From assembly GCA_002367695.1 (NCBI GenBank), contig DFDK01000030.1:1-9836 (forward strand): DNA of 9,836 bases, in the 5' to 3' direction. Under the pieces are notes generated by a model that was given only the letters and a program-made list of their open reading frames with translations, was not told the origin of the DNA and made no database searches. Shown here piece after piece: positions 1 to 6,659 of the stretch (positions are counted from its first letter, which is position 1; each line of letters begins with the position of its first letter). This stretch comes from Acidimicrobium sp. UBA3029 (GTDB lineage: Bacteria > Actinomycetota > Acidimicrobiia > Acidimicrobiales > Ilumatobacteraceae). A program made the translations under genes and the position numbers.

Positions 1-25
1 TCGAGCCCCTGGCGACCCACTGCTT

Positions 26-772
26 TCAACCTTTTAGGCTGACTATGATGAGTTTTTTTACGACTTCTTTACCTGTTGCCCTCTCGACAATTTTTGCACA
101 TGCTAGAGCTAATCGCTTTGGAAGCCAAAGTGGCACACGGGAATGTGGATAGGAAACAATCTCAAACGAAAGTTCGGGGCATGTTTCTGCAACTTGGTTT
201 AAAATCGGTGGCAGCGCATCTTTGTTTCTCCAAGTTTGGCTGATAATAATTTTTCCTTCAGCTGATAAATTTTGAGACAAGTTTTTAATGAGCCCTGATT
301 GATATGAAACATCTCGATTTCTGCTGAACGGGTAAATCTCAAAACAGAAAATGAGATCAAATGTTCCGATTCTTTCAGCTGAGGGATCCAGAGCAACCAC
401 GCCAAATGACGCGTTTACGTGATGAGTTTTTGCGTATGTGATTGCGTCTTCAGCAAGATCTATTCCCAGGACTCGTGCGCCTGAGAAAATCTCAGCAATT
501 ACGGCAGTGGTGTAACCCAGTCCGCAGCCAGCATCAAGAATTGTTCTCGGGTTGCCTAGCTCAAGATATTTAAGAATCTGCCGAAATTTGGATCTAGGTA
601 ATAGGTCATTGTGCACGGATGCATTCGAATTTTCAAGTGAATCACCTAGAACGAGACGGCGGTATGCACCAAAATCCCCCTTTGCGTCTAGTTGGGTAAA
701 ATCGCTGATCAAGCGTGTCGACTCTTCATCAGCCTTAAGCCGTGTTGGCAACCACCAATCGTTTTCAGCCAT
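26..772 (-). CDS. Class I SAM-dependent methyltransferase
   Basis: This 248-residue protein most likely transfers a methyl group from S-adenosylmethionine; the acceptor is unknown. A Rossmann-type SAM site is visible: motif I LDAGCGLGY at residues 79-87, the acidic end of strand beta-2 in VLGIDLA (Asp about 105), and the post-motif strand FDLIFCFEI at about 138-146. The C-terminal part (about 165-248) is the usual substrate-specific region and ends without a recognisable extra domain. There is no signal peptide or membrane segment, so it should be cytosolic. I chose the ATG at 772 over a GTG at 784 because a GGAG lies 11 nt upstream of the ATG and would overlap the GTG. The gene is AT-richer than its neighbours (for example 241-300) and uses more AT-ending codons, which may indicate transfer. 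It is divergent from the copper genes, and what lies downstream is outside the window. The family is secure, the substrate is not. Confidence 0.85.
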   Translation of the reverse strand: MAENDWWLPTRLKADEESTRLISDFTQLDAKGDFGAYRRLVLGDSLENSNASVHNDLLPRSKFRQILKYLELGNPRTILDAGCGLGYTTAVIAEIFSGARVLGIDLAEDAITYAKTHHVNASFGVVALDPSAERIGTFDLIFCFEIYPFSRNRDVSYQSGLIKNLSQNLSAEGKIIISQTWRNKDALPPILNQVAETCPELSFEIVSYPHSRVPLWLPKRLALACAKIVERATGKEVVKKLIIVSLKG

Positions 773-843
773 GTACGGTTGCACTCCAATTTTTTGAATA
801 ATGAACTAGTTACAGTAGCGAGGGTTCCAGGCTGCGTGATGCA

Positions 844-878
844 GGGTATCTAATATAGAGATACTTACCCAAAGGTAA
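844..878. promoter_or_regulatory. Candidate operator with two adjacent inverted repeats upstream of copper genes
   Basis: Two inverted repeats lie side by side in the divergent gap. The first is GTATCT (846-851), a 7-nt spacer, then AGATAC (859-864). The second is TTACC (865-869), spacer CAAA, then GGTAA (874-878). GGGTA (844-848) and TACCC (866-870) also pair over a longer distance. A good -10-like hexamer, TAATAT (851-856), sits inside the first repeat, so a bound repressor would block it. TACC/GGTA arms are broadly reminiscent of operators of copper sensors of the CsoR/RicR type, but no sensor gene is present here, so this is inference. The position upstream of the copA transcription unit fits metal-responsive control. 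Confidence 0.4.
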
Positions 879-896
879 TCGTTTTGGCAGATATGG

Positions 897-905
897 TGCG
901 ATACT
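897..905 (+). promoter_or_regulatory. Extended -10 promoter for the miniprotein/copA unit
   Basis: The stretch TGCGATACT has the TGn extension followed by GATACT, which matches four of six positions of TATAAT, including the important A2 and T6. It ends exactly 7 nt before the ATG at 913, the spacing expected when transcription begins at the start codon and the mRNA is leaderless. No convincing -35 hexamer is seen 16-18 bp upstream; that position partly overlaps the end of the second inverted repeat (874-878), so a regulator there could control it. This is inferred from geometry only. Confidence 0.4.
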
Positions 906-912
906 GGAAGTC

Positions 913-1029
913 ATGATTACAGCATCAATTATCGTTTTTGCCCTTGCCCTCGTTGGTCACCTCGTGGTGATGAATGCAGTTGACTCGTTCACTGGTTACG
1001 GCGAGAGCGACTCAACTTACAAGTTTTAA
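913..1029 (+). CDS. Small single-span membrane protein upstream of copA
   Basis: This 38-residue reading frame fills most of the space before copA. Residues 2-22 (ITASIIVFALALVGHLVVMNA) form one hydrophobic segment containing a His and a Met near its C-terminal end. A short polar tail follows, with Ser, Asp, Glu, two Tyr and a terminal KF. It has no Cys, no CxxC and no lipobox, so it is not a CopZ-type chaperone. The start is supported by the -10-like GATACT 7 nt upstream; a GGAAG lies only 2 nt before the ATG, too close for a good ribosome site. The stop is 39 bp before copA on the same strand, so the two are probably co-transcribed. I do not recognise the family. It could be an accessory or regulatory miniprotein of the ATPase, or a non-functional open frame. 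Confidence 0.5.
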   Translation: MITASIIVFALALVGHLVVMNAVDSFTGYGESDSTYKF

Positions 1030-1044
1030 TCAACTGATTGGTCG

Positions 1045-1059
1045 TCTCGCGGGGCGAGA
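1045..1059 (+). promoter_or_regulatory. GC-rich hairpin just before copA
   Basis: TCTCGC (1045-1050), a GGG loop and GCGAGA (1054-1059) form a perfect 6-bp stem that ends 9 nt before the copA ATG. No T-run follows, so it is not a standard intrinsic terminator. It overlaps a -10-like GAGAAT (1056-1061) that ends 7 nt before the ATG. It could act as a DNA operator, or as an RNA structure that sets the ratio of CopA to the upstream miniprotein. The function is inferred. Confidence 0.35.
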
Positions 1060-1068
1060 ATAGAAGTA

Positions 1069-3348
1069 ATGACCACAGTCGATACCTCTGCGATCCAGGT
1101 TGATCTGTCGATCACTGGAATGTCGTGCAATGCATGCGCGATGACGATTGAAAAAGGTTTGAATCGTCTCAACGGAGTTGAGGCAACCGTCAATTTTGCA
1201 ACCGAATCTGCTCGTATCACGTTTGATGCATTGCAGACAGACACAGTGAATCTTGTATCAATTGTCGAGTCGCTTGGCTACGGAGCTCGACCGCTTGCAG
1301 AGACAACTCCCGACATGTTGGACGCAGAAGTTCGTGAACGAGTGGCCATGCTCAAGACTCGGTTGACGGCGAGCATCGTACTTGGGGTTCCCGTTGCACT
1401 TGTATCGATGTTTACGGTGCTGCAGTTTGCCAATTGGCAATGGTATGCATTGGTGTTTTCTACACCTGTTGTGACGTGGGGGGCATGGCCTTTTCATCGA
1501 GCCGCATTGATGAATGCTCGTCATCGTGCAACAACGATGGACACGTTGATCTCGCTTGGGATTGTGGCTGCAGTTGCATGGTCGGTGTGGGCTCTTGTAT
1601 GGGGTCATGCAGCAACCACATCGGCGCATGACTCAATGACCAGCATGAGCGGTGGATTGCATGTGTATTTTGAAGTTGCAGTTGCGGTGACGATCTTTTT
1701 ATTGGCAGGTAGATACTTCGAGGCACGTGCGAAGCGTCGTGCGGGCGACGCTCTGCGCGCACTACTCGCGTTGGGCGCGCGCACAGCAACGGTATTGCGT
1801 GATGGAGAAGAAGTATCTATTGATGCAGTGCTGATTCAGGTTGGCGACATGATTGTTGTTCGACCAGGCGAGATCATTGCTGCAGATGGCGTTGTGATGG
1901 AGGGTGCATCAAGTGTCGATGCATCAACACTCACTGGCGAGAGCGTGCCGGTCGATGTGCAGGTAGGTAGCAAGGTCACGGGAACAACGGTGAACTTGAC
2001 CGGACGTTTGGTAGTGCGTGCGCGTCGAGTTGGAGCTGACTCGACATTTGCTCAAATCACCAAACTTGTGCGTGATGCACAGTCCACTAAAGCACCCGTG
2101 CAACGACTAGCCGACCGAGTGAGCAGTGTGTTTGTGCCAACAGTGATTGGACTTTCGATCCTCACATTTATTGCGTGGTATGTGATGGGAGACGACATTG
2201 AGCGTTTGGCCGATGCATTCGAAGCAGCAGTTTCGGTTCTGATCATTGCTTGCCCTTGCGCACTTGGACTTGCCACTCCAACTGCGTTGATGGTGGGCAG
2301 CGGACGGGCTGCACAAATGGGCATCGTGATTAAAGGTGTAGATGTATTGCAAAGCACCCGTCGTATTGACACAGTGGTATTTGATAAGACCGGCACAGTA
2401 ACTACGGGCATCATGCAGCTGCTTGACGTTGTAGTGGCAGCCGGTGCAACTCGCGCTGAAGTGTTGGGATTTGCTGGGGCACTGGAGTATGCAAGCGAAC
2501 ACCCCGTCGCTAAAGCAATTGCGTCTGCCGCGCGTGCAGAACTTGGGCAACTTGCAAGCGTGCAACAATTTGAGTCGATTGCTGGGCAAGGAACAATTGG
2601 TGTGGTTGATGGTCATCGAGTGATGGTGGGCGGCGAGCAGTTGCTCAACTCTCGAACCGTAATTATTTCTGGTCCTTTACGTGAAGCATTAAAACTTGCA
2701 CGGGATTCTGGCAACACTGCGGTATTGGTTGCCTATGACGGTACCGCTAAGGCAGTGTGCGTTGTCGCCGACAGACCAAAGATCAATAGCGCCGAAGCTA
2801 TTTCATCATTACGCGAATTGGGCTTGCGACCTGTTTTATTAACGGGCGACAACTTGGCAACCGCACTTGCGGTTGCAGAACAAGTTGGCATTGAGACCGA
2901 TGATCAACACGTGATTGCTGGTGTGCTGCCTGCAGAAAAAGTGCGCGTGGTCGCTGACTTGCAAGAGCGTGGGTATGCGGTTGCGATGGTGGGCGACGGA
3001 GTCAACGACGCAGCAGCACTCGCGCAGGCCGATGTAGGTATTGCCATGGGTACTGGTACCGATGTTGCAATGAGCGCAAGTGACTTAACAATTGTGAGCG
3101 GAGACTTGCGTCTAGTCGCTGATGCGATCTTGCTGTCGCGTGCCACATTACGCACGATCAGCGCCAACGTGTTTTGGGCATTTGCATACAACGCAGCAGC
3201 AATACCGCTTGCCGCACTTGGATACATGAACCCAATGTGGGCTGGACTAGCTATGGCATTGTCAAGTGTGTTTGTGGTGAGCAACTCATTGCGTTTGCGT
3301 GGTGCAAAACTTAGTCAGCACACTGCATTTGTTCACGCAACTCGCTAA
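1069..3348 (+). CDS. copA: Copper-translocating P1B-1-type ATPase
   Basis: This 759-residue inner-membrane pump couples ATP hydrolysis to Cu(I) export. In order: one N-terminal heavy-metal-associated domain with GMSCNAC at 17-23 (Cys20 and Cys23 bind copper); membrane helices from about 97; a His/Met-containing outer loop at about 180-200; the actuator motif TGES at 289-292; the membrane metal site CPC at 395-397; the phosphorylated Asp439 in DKTGT; the SEHP signature at 476-479 in the nucleotide domain; and the hinge GDGVND at 642-647. The last helices carry the P1B-1 signatures: Asn700, six residues, then YN (707-708) and Pro713; and Met729 with SS at 732-733 and NS at 739-740. These point to Cu(I) rather than Zn or Co. 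The length is normal and all catalytic residues are present. The ATG at 1069 is preceded by AGAAG and by a -10-like hexamer 7 nt upstream. It is probably expressed with the miniprotein before it and overlaps the convergent next gene by 38 bp. Confidence 0.97.
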   Translation: MTTVDTSAIQVDLSITGMSCNACAMTIEKGLNRLNGVEATVNFATESARITFDALQTDTVNLVSIVESLGYGARPLAETTPDMLDAEVRERVAMLKTRLTASIVLGVPVALVSMFTVLQFANWQWYALVFSTPVVTWGAWPFHRAALMNARHRATTMDTLISLGIVAAVAWSVWALVWGHAATTSAHDSMTSMSGGLHVYFEVAVAVTIFLLAGRYFEARAKRRAGDALRALLALGARTATVLRDGEEVSIDAVLIQVGDMIVVRPGEIIAADGVVMEGASSVDASTLTGESVPVDVQVGSKVTGTTVNLTGRLVVRARRVGADSTFAQITKLVRDAQSTKAPVQRLADRVSSVFVPTVIGLSILTFIAWYVMGDDIERLADAFEAAVSVLIIACPCALGLATPTALMVGSGRAAQMGIVIKGVDVLQSTRRIDTVVFDKTGTVTTGIMQLLDVVVAAGATRAEVLGFAGALEYASEHPVAKAIASAARAELGQLASVQQFESIAGQGTIGVVDGHRVMVGGEQLLNSRTVIISGPLREALKLARDSGNTAVLVAYDGTAKAVCVVADRPKINSAEAISSLRELGLRPVLLTGDNLATALAVAEQVGIETDDQHVIAGVLPAEKVRVVADLQERGYAVAMVGDGVNDAAALAQADVGIAMGTGTDVAMSASDLTIVSGDLRLVADAILLSRATLRTISANVFWAFAYNAAAIPLAALGYMNPMWAGLAMALSSVFVVSNSLRLRGAKLSQHTAFVHATR

Positions 3349-4081
3349 TTGCAGTACTTCTCCAACTGTGTACTGTTCGGATGTTGACATCTGCATCAGT
3401 GGCAATTGATTGAAAACTCTTGCCCTCTGCAAGTTGCCTTAAGACACTGAGGGAACGAGTTCCCAAATTCCATTTTTCGACTTCCGTGAGCAAATTGGTG
3501 AGTTCTTCTTCTGGGTTGAGTTGAGCCTCGGGAGCCGGGATCATGTCAATGACATCGTCCCCCCATGCAACAGCAAGTTGTTTGAGACGGCTGTCGCGTA
3601 CAAAAGCAAAGTATTCAGAATCGCGAACCAAGTTGGATGCAATCTTGATGGGTCGTTTGTTGATTGGGTACGTGCGGATTTGGATCCAGGCTTGAGCAAC
3701 GGTGTCGGTGAGTGCCTCGTCAAACCCTCCGCGTGCCAACTTGCCGCGCCGTGCAGCAATTGAGATCAGCGGTGGCAGAAGCCGTTGCAACACAATGCGA
3801 GTTGCAAGCTCGTCGTTGGCGGCGCGAATAACGAGTTTGAAGAGGTATTGATCGCCGCCGGAGTCAGTTGCTTCAAGGCCAAAGCCTGCACGAATAAGTA
3901 CTTCGTCGAGGTTGGCTACGCGCGTACCGGGAAGCCCCCAGCCGTTGACGCGCCTGAGTGTGGATGGTGCAATCGAAAGAGCCGACCATTCCTGCACAAG
4001 TGTGCGAACCGTGGACGACTTGCCAGTTGGGTGGATGATGACTTTGGGACGTGTACAAGTGCGTGCTGTTTGTGTGGTCAT
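3311..4081 (-). CDS. Sigma-like helix-turn-helix protein of unknown role
   Basis: This 256-residue cytosolic protein probably binds DNA. Residues 211-249 ([20 protein letters not shown], then VNIRTVHSW and ISELREQ) read like sigma-70 region 4 or a LuxR-type helix-turn-helix. A helical middle part (about 88-165) rich in Leu, Ile and Arg, with [17 protein letters not shown] and [13 protein letters not shown], vaguely recalls sigma region 2 but lacks a clear signature. The N-terminal third contains [20 protein letters not shown] and matches nothing I know. There is no signal peptide. I chose the ATG at 4081 because GATCAT ends 7 nt upstream, consistent with a leaderless start. An in-frame ATG at 4099, with GGTGAG before it, and a TTG at 4144 are alternatives. 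It is divergent from the dienelactone hydrolase gene and overlaps the copA 3' end by 38 bp. It could be a divergent sigma factor or a transcription regulator; a link to copper is not shown. Confidence 0.8.
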   Translation of the reverse strand: MTTQTARTCTRPKVIIHPTGKSSTVRTLVQEWSALSIAPSTLRRVNGWGLPGTRVANLDEVLIRAGFGLEATDSGGDQYLFKLVIRAANDELATRIVLQRLLPPLISIAARRGKLARGGFDEALTDTVAQAWIQIRTYPINKRPIKIASNLVRDSEYFAFVRDSRLKQLAVAWGDDVIDMIPAPEAQLNPEEELTNLLTEVEKWNLGTRSLSVLRQLAEGKSFQSIATDADVNIRTVHSWRSTAISELREQMQCAD

Positions 4082-4164
4082 GCAGATGATGATCCGCATA
4101 GCACTCACCGCACTTCTCACTGCAAGCCACACCGCGAATGCCAATGGTGCAAAGATTAAGAACT

Positions 4165-4824
4165 ATGAGAATCACATTGCCCTCAGGTACCACCGCGGAG
4201 ATTGATTTGAGTGTGACGAACCCAGTCATGGGGCTCGTGATCATGCCAGACATCTTTGGGTTGCGACCATTATTCGATGACCTTGTGGCGCGACTCGCGC
4301 GTGAGTGGAACATGGCAGTTATTGCGATCGAGCCATTTGCTGGTCAAACGTTGTCGGCCGACATCGCGGAGCGGATGACTCAGATGCCAGTGCTGAGTGA
4401 TGACGCGATACTTCGTGACATGCACGAAGCTGCCGATGCGCTCGGAGTAGATCGAGTTGGGTTGATGGGGTTTTGCATGGGCGGAATGTATTGCCACAAA
4501 GCCGCACGAAGTGATCGGTTTGTACGGATCTCCTCGTTCTACGGAATGATTCATATTCCGGAAGGTTGGATGAGTGCGACTCAGGGTGATCCACTTGCTT
4601 ATCTCGAAGGGGGCCATGCCGACCGAGTGCTTGCGATCATTGGATCACTCGACCCGTACACACCGCCTGATCAGGTAGTGGAGTTGCGTGCTGCGGGTGT
4701 GACTGTGCAGGAATACCCTGAAGCAGTGCACGGCTTTGCGCATGACGTCTCACGTCCGGCGCATCGCGCACACGATGCGAACGATGCTTTTATTCGCACA
4801 CGCGACTGGCTGTTAACTAGCTAG
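4165..4824 (+). CDS. Dienelactone hydrolase-family alpha/beta hydrolase
   Basis: This 219-residue cytosolic hydrolase has the dienelactone hydrolase triad: Cys104 in the nucleophile elbow GFCMGG, Asp163 in GSLDPYTP and His189 in VHGFAHD. The early strand LVIMPDIFGL (about 25-34) is the usual N-terminal landmark of the family. The length fits dienelactone hydrolases (about 230 residues). Members hydrolyse dienelactone in chlorocatechol breakdown, but most relatives act on unknown esters or lactones, and no aromatic-degradation genes are nearby, so the substrate is open. I chose the ATG at 4165 (MRITLPSG) because homology-like sequence begins there; an in-frame ATG at 4138 would add nine unusual residues, and neither has a good ribosome-binding site. 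The 3' end overlaps the convergent Crp-like gene by 8 bp. Confidence 0.85.
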   Translation: MRITLPSGTTAEIDLSVTNPVMGLVIMPDIFGLRPLFDDLVARLAREWNMAVIAIEPFAGQTLSADIAERMTQMPVLSDDAILRDMHEAADALGVDRVGLMGFCMGGMYCHKAARSDRFVRISSFYGMIHIPEGWMSATQGDPLAYLEGGHADRVLAIIGSLDPYTPPDQVVELRAAGVTVQEYPEAVHGFAHDVSRPAHRAHDANDAFIRTRDWLLTS

Positions 4825-5482
4825 AACGAACTGTCATGCGGTCACGCATGATGATGTGATATCGACGATCTTGTTGCTTGAGCCAACCGAGGCGAATAAA
4901 ACTTGCGATGGCTTTGTTGACACGTTCGCGTGACGCGCCAACCATGCCAGCCAACTCTTCTTGAGTGACGGGCAAGACAAAATCGTCACTTCCACCAGAA
5001 AGTTCGAGCAGGCGCTTTGCTGTACGGCCAGTGACGTCAAGAAATACGCTGTCGGCCAATACTTCGTCCATGATACGCAAGCGAGTTGCGAGCAATTTAG
5101 TGACACCCCACAACATTGTTGGGTGAGTTCGCAACTGCTCAACCACTGGTGCATACGGAATGCACAGGACTGAACTTGTTTCAATTGCGCGAGCCATTGC
5201 ACTGCGCGAGCCATTGTCGAGCAAACCAAGTTCGCCGAACAAATCGCCGTCTTCCATGAGCGCCAACATGCTTTCGCGACTGTCGAGCGGCTTGTTGCCA
5301 ATGGCAATTGCAATGCGTCCACTGAGCACGACAAACAATGCGTCTGGTGTGTCACCCTCATTAAACAACACATCGCCTCGTTGGAGCGTTTGAGTCTTGG
5401 CCGAAGCAGCGATCACTGTGAGTGCTTCGGTTGGAGTTTCTGCGAAGAATGCAGTGTTGGAGAGTACGTTTTCGTGTGTCAT
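4817..5482 (-). CDS. Crp/Fnr-family transcription regulator
   Basis: This 221-residue protein has the standard two-domain layout. An N-terminal cyclic-nucleotide-binding beta-roll (about 10-125) carries the phosphate-binding cassette FGELGLLDNGSRSA at 82-95, with Glu84, Arg93 and Ser94 in the positions that contact cAMP in Crp. A long C-helix (about 125-147) leads through FLDVTGRTAKRLLEL to a winged helix-turn-helix, VTQEELAGMVGASRERVNKA at 172-191, very typical of Crp and GlxR. The C-helix positions equivalent to E. coli Thr127/Ser128 appear to be Met138/Asp139, so nucleotide specificity may differ. There is no Fnr-type N-terminal cysteine cluster. Likely targets are not visible, but the gene starts only 24 bp from the divergent ispD, and a 16-bp palindrome covers its start codon, which suggests autoregulation. 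Confidence 0.93.
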   Translation of the reverse strand: MTHENVLSNTAFFAETPTEALTVIAASAKTQTLQRGDVLFNEGDTPDALFVVLSGRIAIAIGNKPLDSRESMLALMEDGDLFGELGLLDNGSRSAMARAIETSSVLCIPYAPVVEQLRTHPTMLWGVTKLLATRLRIMDEVLADSVFLDVTGRTAKRLLELSGGSDDFVLPVTQEELAGMVGASRERVNKAIASFIRLGWLKQQDRRYHIIMRDRMTVRSS

Positions 5483-5493
5483 GAAGTTATGAC
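5478..5493. promoter_or_regulatory. Palindrome over the Crp-like start, candidate autoregulatory site
   Basis: GTCAT (5478-5482), a 6-nt spacer and ATGAC (5489-5493) form a perfect 16-bp inverted repeat. The left arm includes the start codon of the Crp-like gene. The arm-spacer-arm geometry (5-6-5) is that of Crp sites, but the arms differ from TGTGA/TCACA. It is positioned to control both the regulator and the divergent ispD. Overlapping -10-like hexamers occur nearby: TACCCT at 5499-5504 on the plus strand and TAGGGT on the opposite strand at 5500-5505. A short repeat of this size can occur by chance. Confidence 0.3.
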
Positions 5494-5506
5494 GGTACTA
5501 CCCTAA

Positions 5507-6157
5507 ATGAGCGTGACAACCATGCCCAAAGAGATTGTTTGGACAATTGTCGTGGCCGCAGGATCGGGTGCCAGATTTGGGAGTCCAAAGCAATTTGCAA
5601 TGCTCGGCGATCGACGTGTATTGGACTGGTCAGTTGCCACAGCGACTGCAGTGAGTACAGGGGTGATTGTGGTCTTGCCACTGGATGCCGCTCTCGGTGA
5701 AGGCCAAGTTGCCGGTGGTGAAACTCGCAGTGAATCGGTGCGCTGTGGACTCAAAGCAGTGCCACCAGAGGCAACGATTATCTGCGTTCATGATGCAGCG
5801 CGACCATTTGCCACTGAACATTTGTTTAGAGAAACAATTTCTCAAGTGCACAACGGCGCCGATGGTGCTGTGCCTGCTATCGGTGTAACTGACACGATCA
5901 AGCAAGTTGATGCGCAGAATGTTGTTGTCAATACCCCAGACCGATCATCATTAGTTGCGGTGCAAACACCGCAAGTGTTTCGAGCTGGAGTATTGCGCGA
6001 AGCGCACGCATCTTGCCCCGAGGGCACTGACGACGCAACACTTGTTGAGCTGTTAGGTAAGCGCGTTGTTGTAGTGGCTGGTGAGGTGCTCAATCGCAAA
6101 CTCACAGCGCCAGAAGATCTGGAATGGGCTCGTGCTACCGCTAGAGCCGAAGTGTAA
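5507..6157 (+). CDS. ispD: 2-C-methyl-D-erythritol 4-phosphate cytidylyltransferase
   Basis: IspD joins CTP and methylerythritol 4-phosphate to give CDP-ME, the third step of the MEP isoprenoid pathway, in the cytosol. The 216-residue sequence has the CTP-binding loop VVAAGSGARFGSPKQF at 15-30 (Arg23 and Lys28 are the conserved basic residues), the GGETRSESVRCGL segment at about 70-82, VHDAARPF at 94-101, DTIK at 129-132, the TPQVF signature at 154-158, TDDATLVE at 174-181 and a C-terminal RKLTAPEDL at 197-205. The start at 5507 has no ribosome-binding site; an in-frame ATG at 5522 (MPKEI) is an alternative that keeps all motifs. It is the first gene of a tight operon: ispF begins 10 bp after its stop. 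Length and motifs are complete. Confidence 0.96.
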   Translation: MSVTTMPKEIVWTIVVAAGSGARFGSPKQFAMLGDRRVLDWSVATATAVSTGVIVVLPLDAALGEGQVAGGETRSESVRCGLKAVPPEATIICVHDAARPFATEHLFRETISQVHNGADGAVPAIGVTDTIKQVDAQNVVVNTPDRSSLVAVQTPQVFRAGVLREAHASCPEGTDDATLVELLGKRVVVVAGEVLNRKLTAPEDLEWARATARAEV

Positions 6158-6161
6158 GGAG
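6156..6161 (+). promoter_or_regulatory. Strong ribosome-binding site for ispF
   Basis: AAGGAG overlaps the ispD stop codon and ends 6 nt before the ispF ATG. It is the clearest Shine-Dalgarno sequence in the window and fixes the ispF start at 6168 rather than at the upstream in-frame GTG (6081). Confidence 0.8.
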
Positions 6162-6167
6162 ACAACA

Positions 6168-6659
6168 ATGGCTACTGCGATACGGGTTGGACAGGGTTTT
6201 GATATTCATCGTTTTGAAGACACACCGAGCGGTCGTGTGCTCGTGCTTGGTGGTGTGCAATTTGTGGGAGAGCGCGCATTGGTGGGACATAGTGATGCGG
6301 ATGTGATTGCTCATGCAATTGCTGATGCACTTCTTGGTGCAGCATCGCTCGGCGATATTGGACAGCACTTTCCCGACACCGACCCGAAGTGGGCAGGGGT
6401 TAACTCGTTACTGATGTTGTCGCATGTTGTCGCATTAGTGAAAGAGAACGGTTTTGAAATTGGCAATGTTGATTGCAGCGTGGTCTGTGAAAAACCCAAG
6501 CTTGCGCCCCATCGTGAGGAGATGCAACGTAAACTCATCGATGTGGTCGGCGCTCCTGTTTCGGTAAAAGGACGCAGAGCAGAAGGTCTCGGCGCACTTG
6601 GCCGTCAAGAGGGCATTGCGTGTTGGGCAGTGTGTGTGATTGAACGAGTGACGCAATGA
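6168..6659 (+). CDS. ispF: 2-C-methyl-D-erythritol 2,4-cyclodiphosphate synthase
   Basis: IspF cyclises CDP-ME 2-phosphate to methylerythritol cyclodiphosphate with loss of CMP in the MEP pathway; the enzyme is a zinc-dependent trimer. The 163-residue protein has GQGFDIHRF at 8-16 (Asp12 and His14 bind Zn), GHSDADVIAHA at 40-50 (His49 is the third Zn ligand) and LGDIGQHFPDTD at 61-72. The C-terminal loop, normally K-A-T-T-T-E-x-L-G in E. coli-type enzymes, reads VKGRRAEGLGALGRQEG at 133-149: the Thr positions are replaced by Arg-Arg-Ala, while Glu139 and the following Gly are kept. This may be a lineage variant. The gene follows ispD by 10 bp, and its stop overlaps the rlmB start in an ATGA, so translation is probably coupled. 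Confidence 0.96.
   Translation: MATAIRVGQGFDIHRFEDTPSGRVLVLGGVQFVGERALVGHSDADVIAHAIADALLGAASLGDIGQHFPDTDPKWAGVNSLLMLSHVVALVKENGFEIGNVDCSVVCEKPKLAPHREEMQRKLIDVVGAPVSVKGRRAEGLGALGRQEGIACWAVCVIERVTQ

Noticed and set aside
865..878. Reading TTACC-CAAA-GGTAA as a CueR/MerR-type operator
   Set aside because: MerR-type sites sit between a -35 and a -10 spaced 19-20 bp apart; no such pair frames this repeat.
913..1029. Naming the miniprotein CcoS, KdpF or CopZ
   Set aside because: It has no CxxC motif and no recognisable CcoS or KdpF sequence; only size and location are similar.
2107..2616. Long minus-strand open frame opposite copA (169 codons), with others at 1258-1629 and 2904-3284
   Set aside because: They are Cys/His- or Ser-rich frames antisense to a gene with complete ATPase motifs, and show no domain or start signal of their own.
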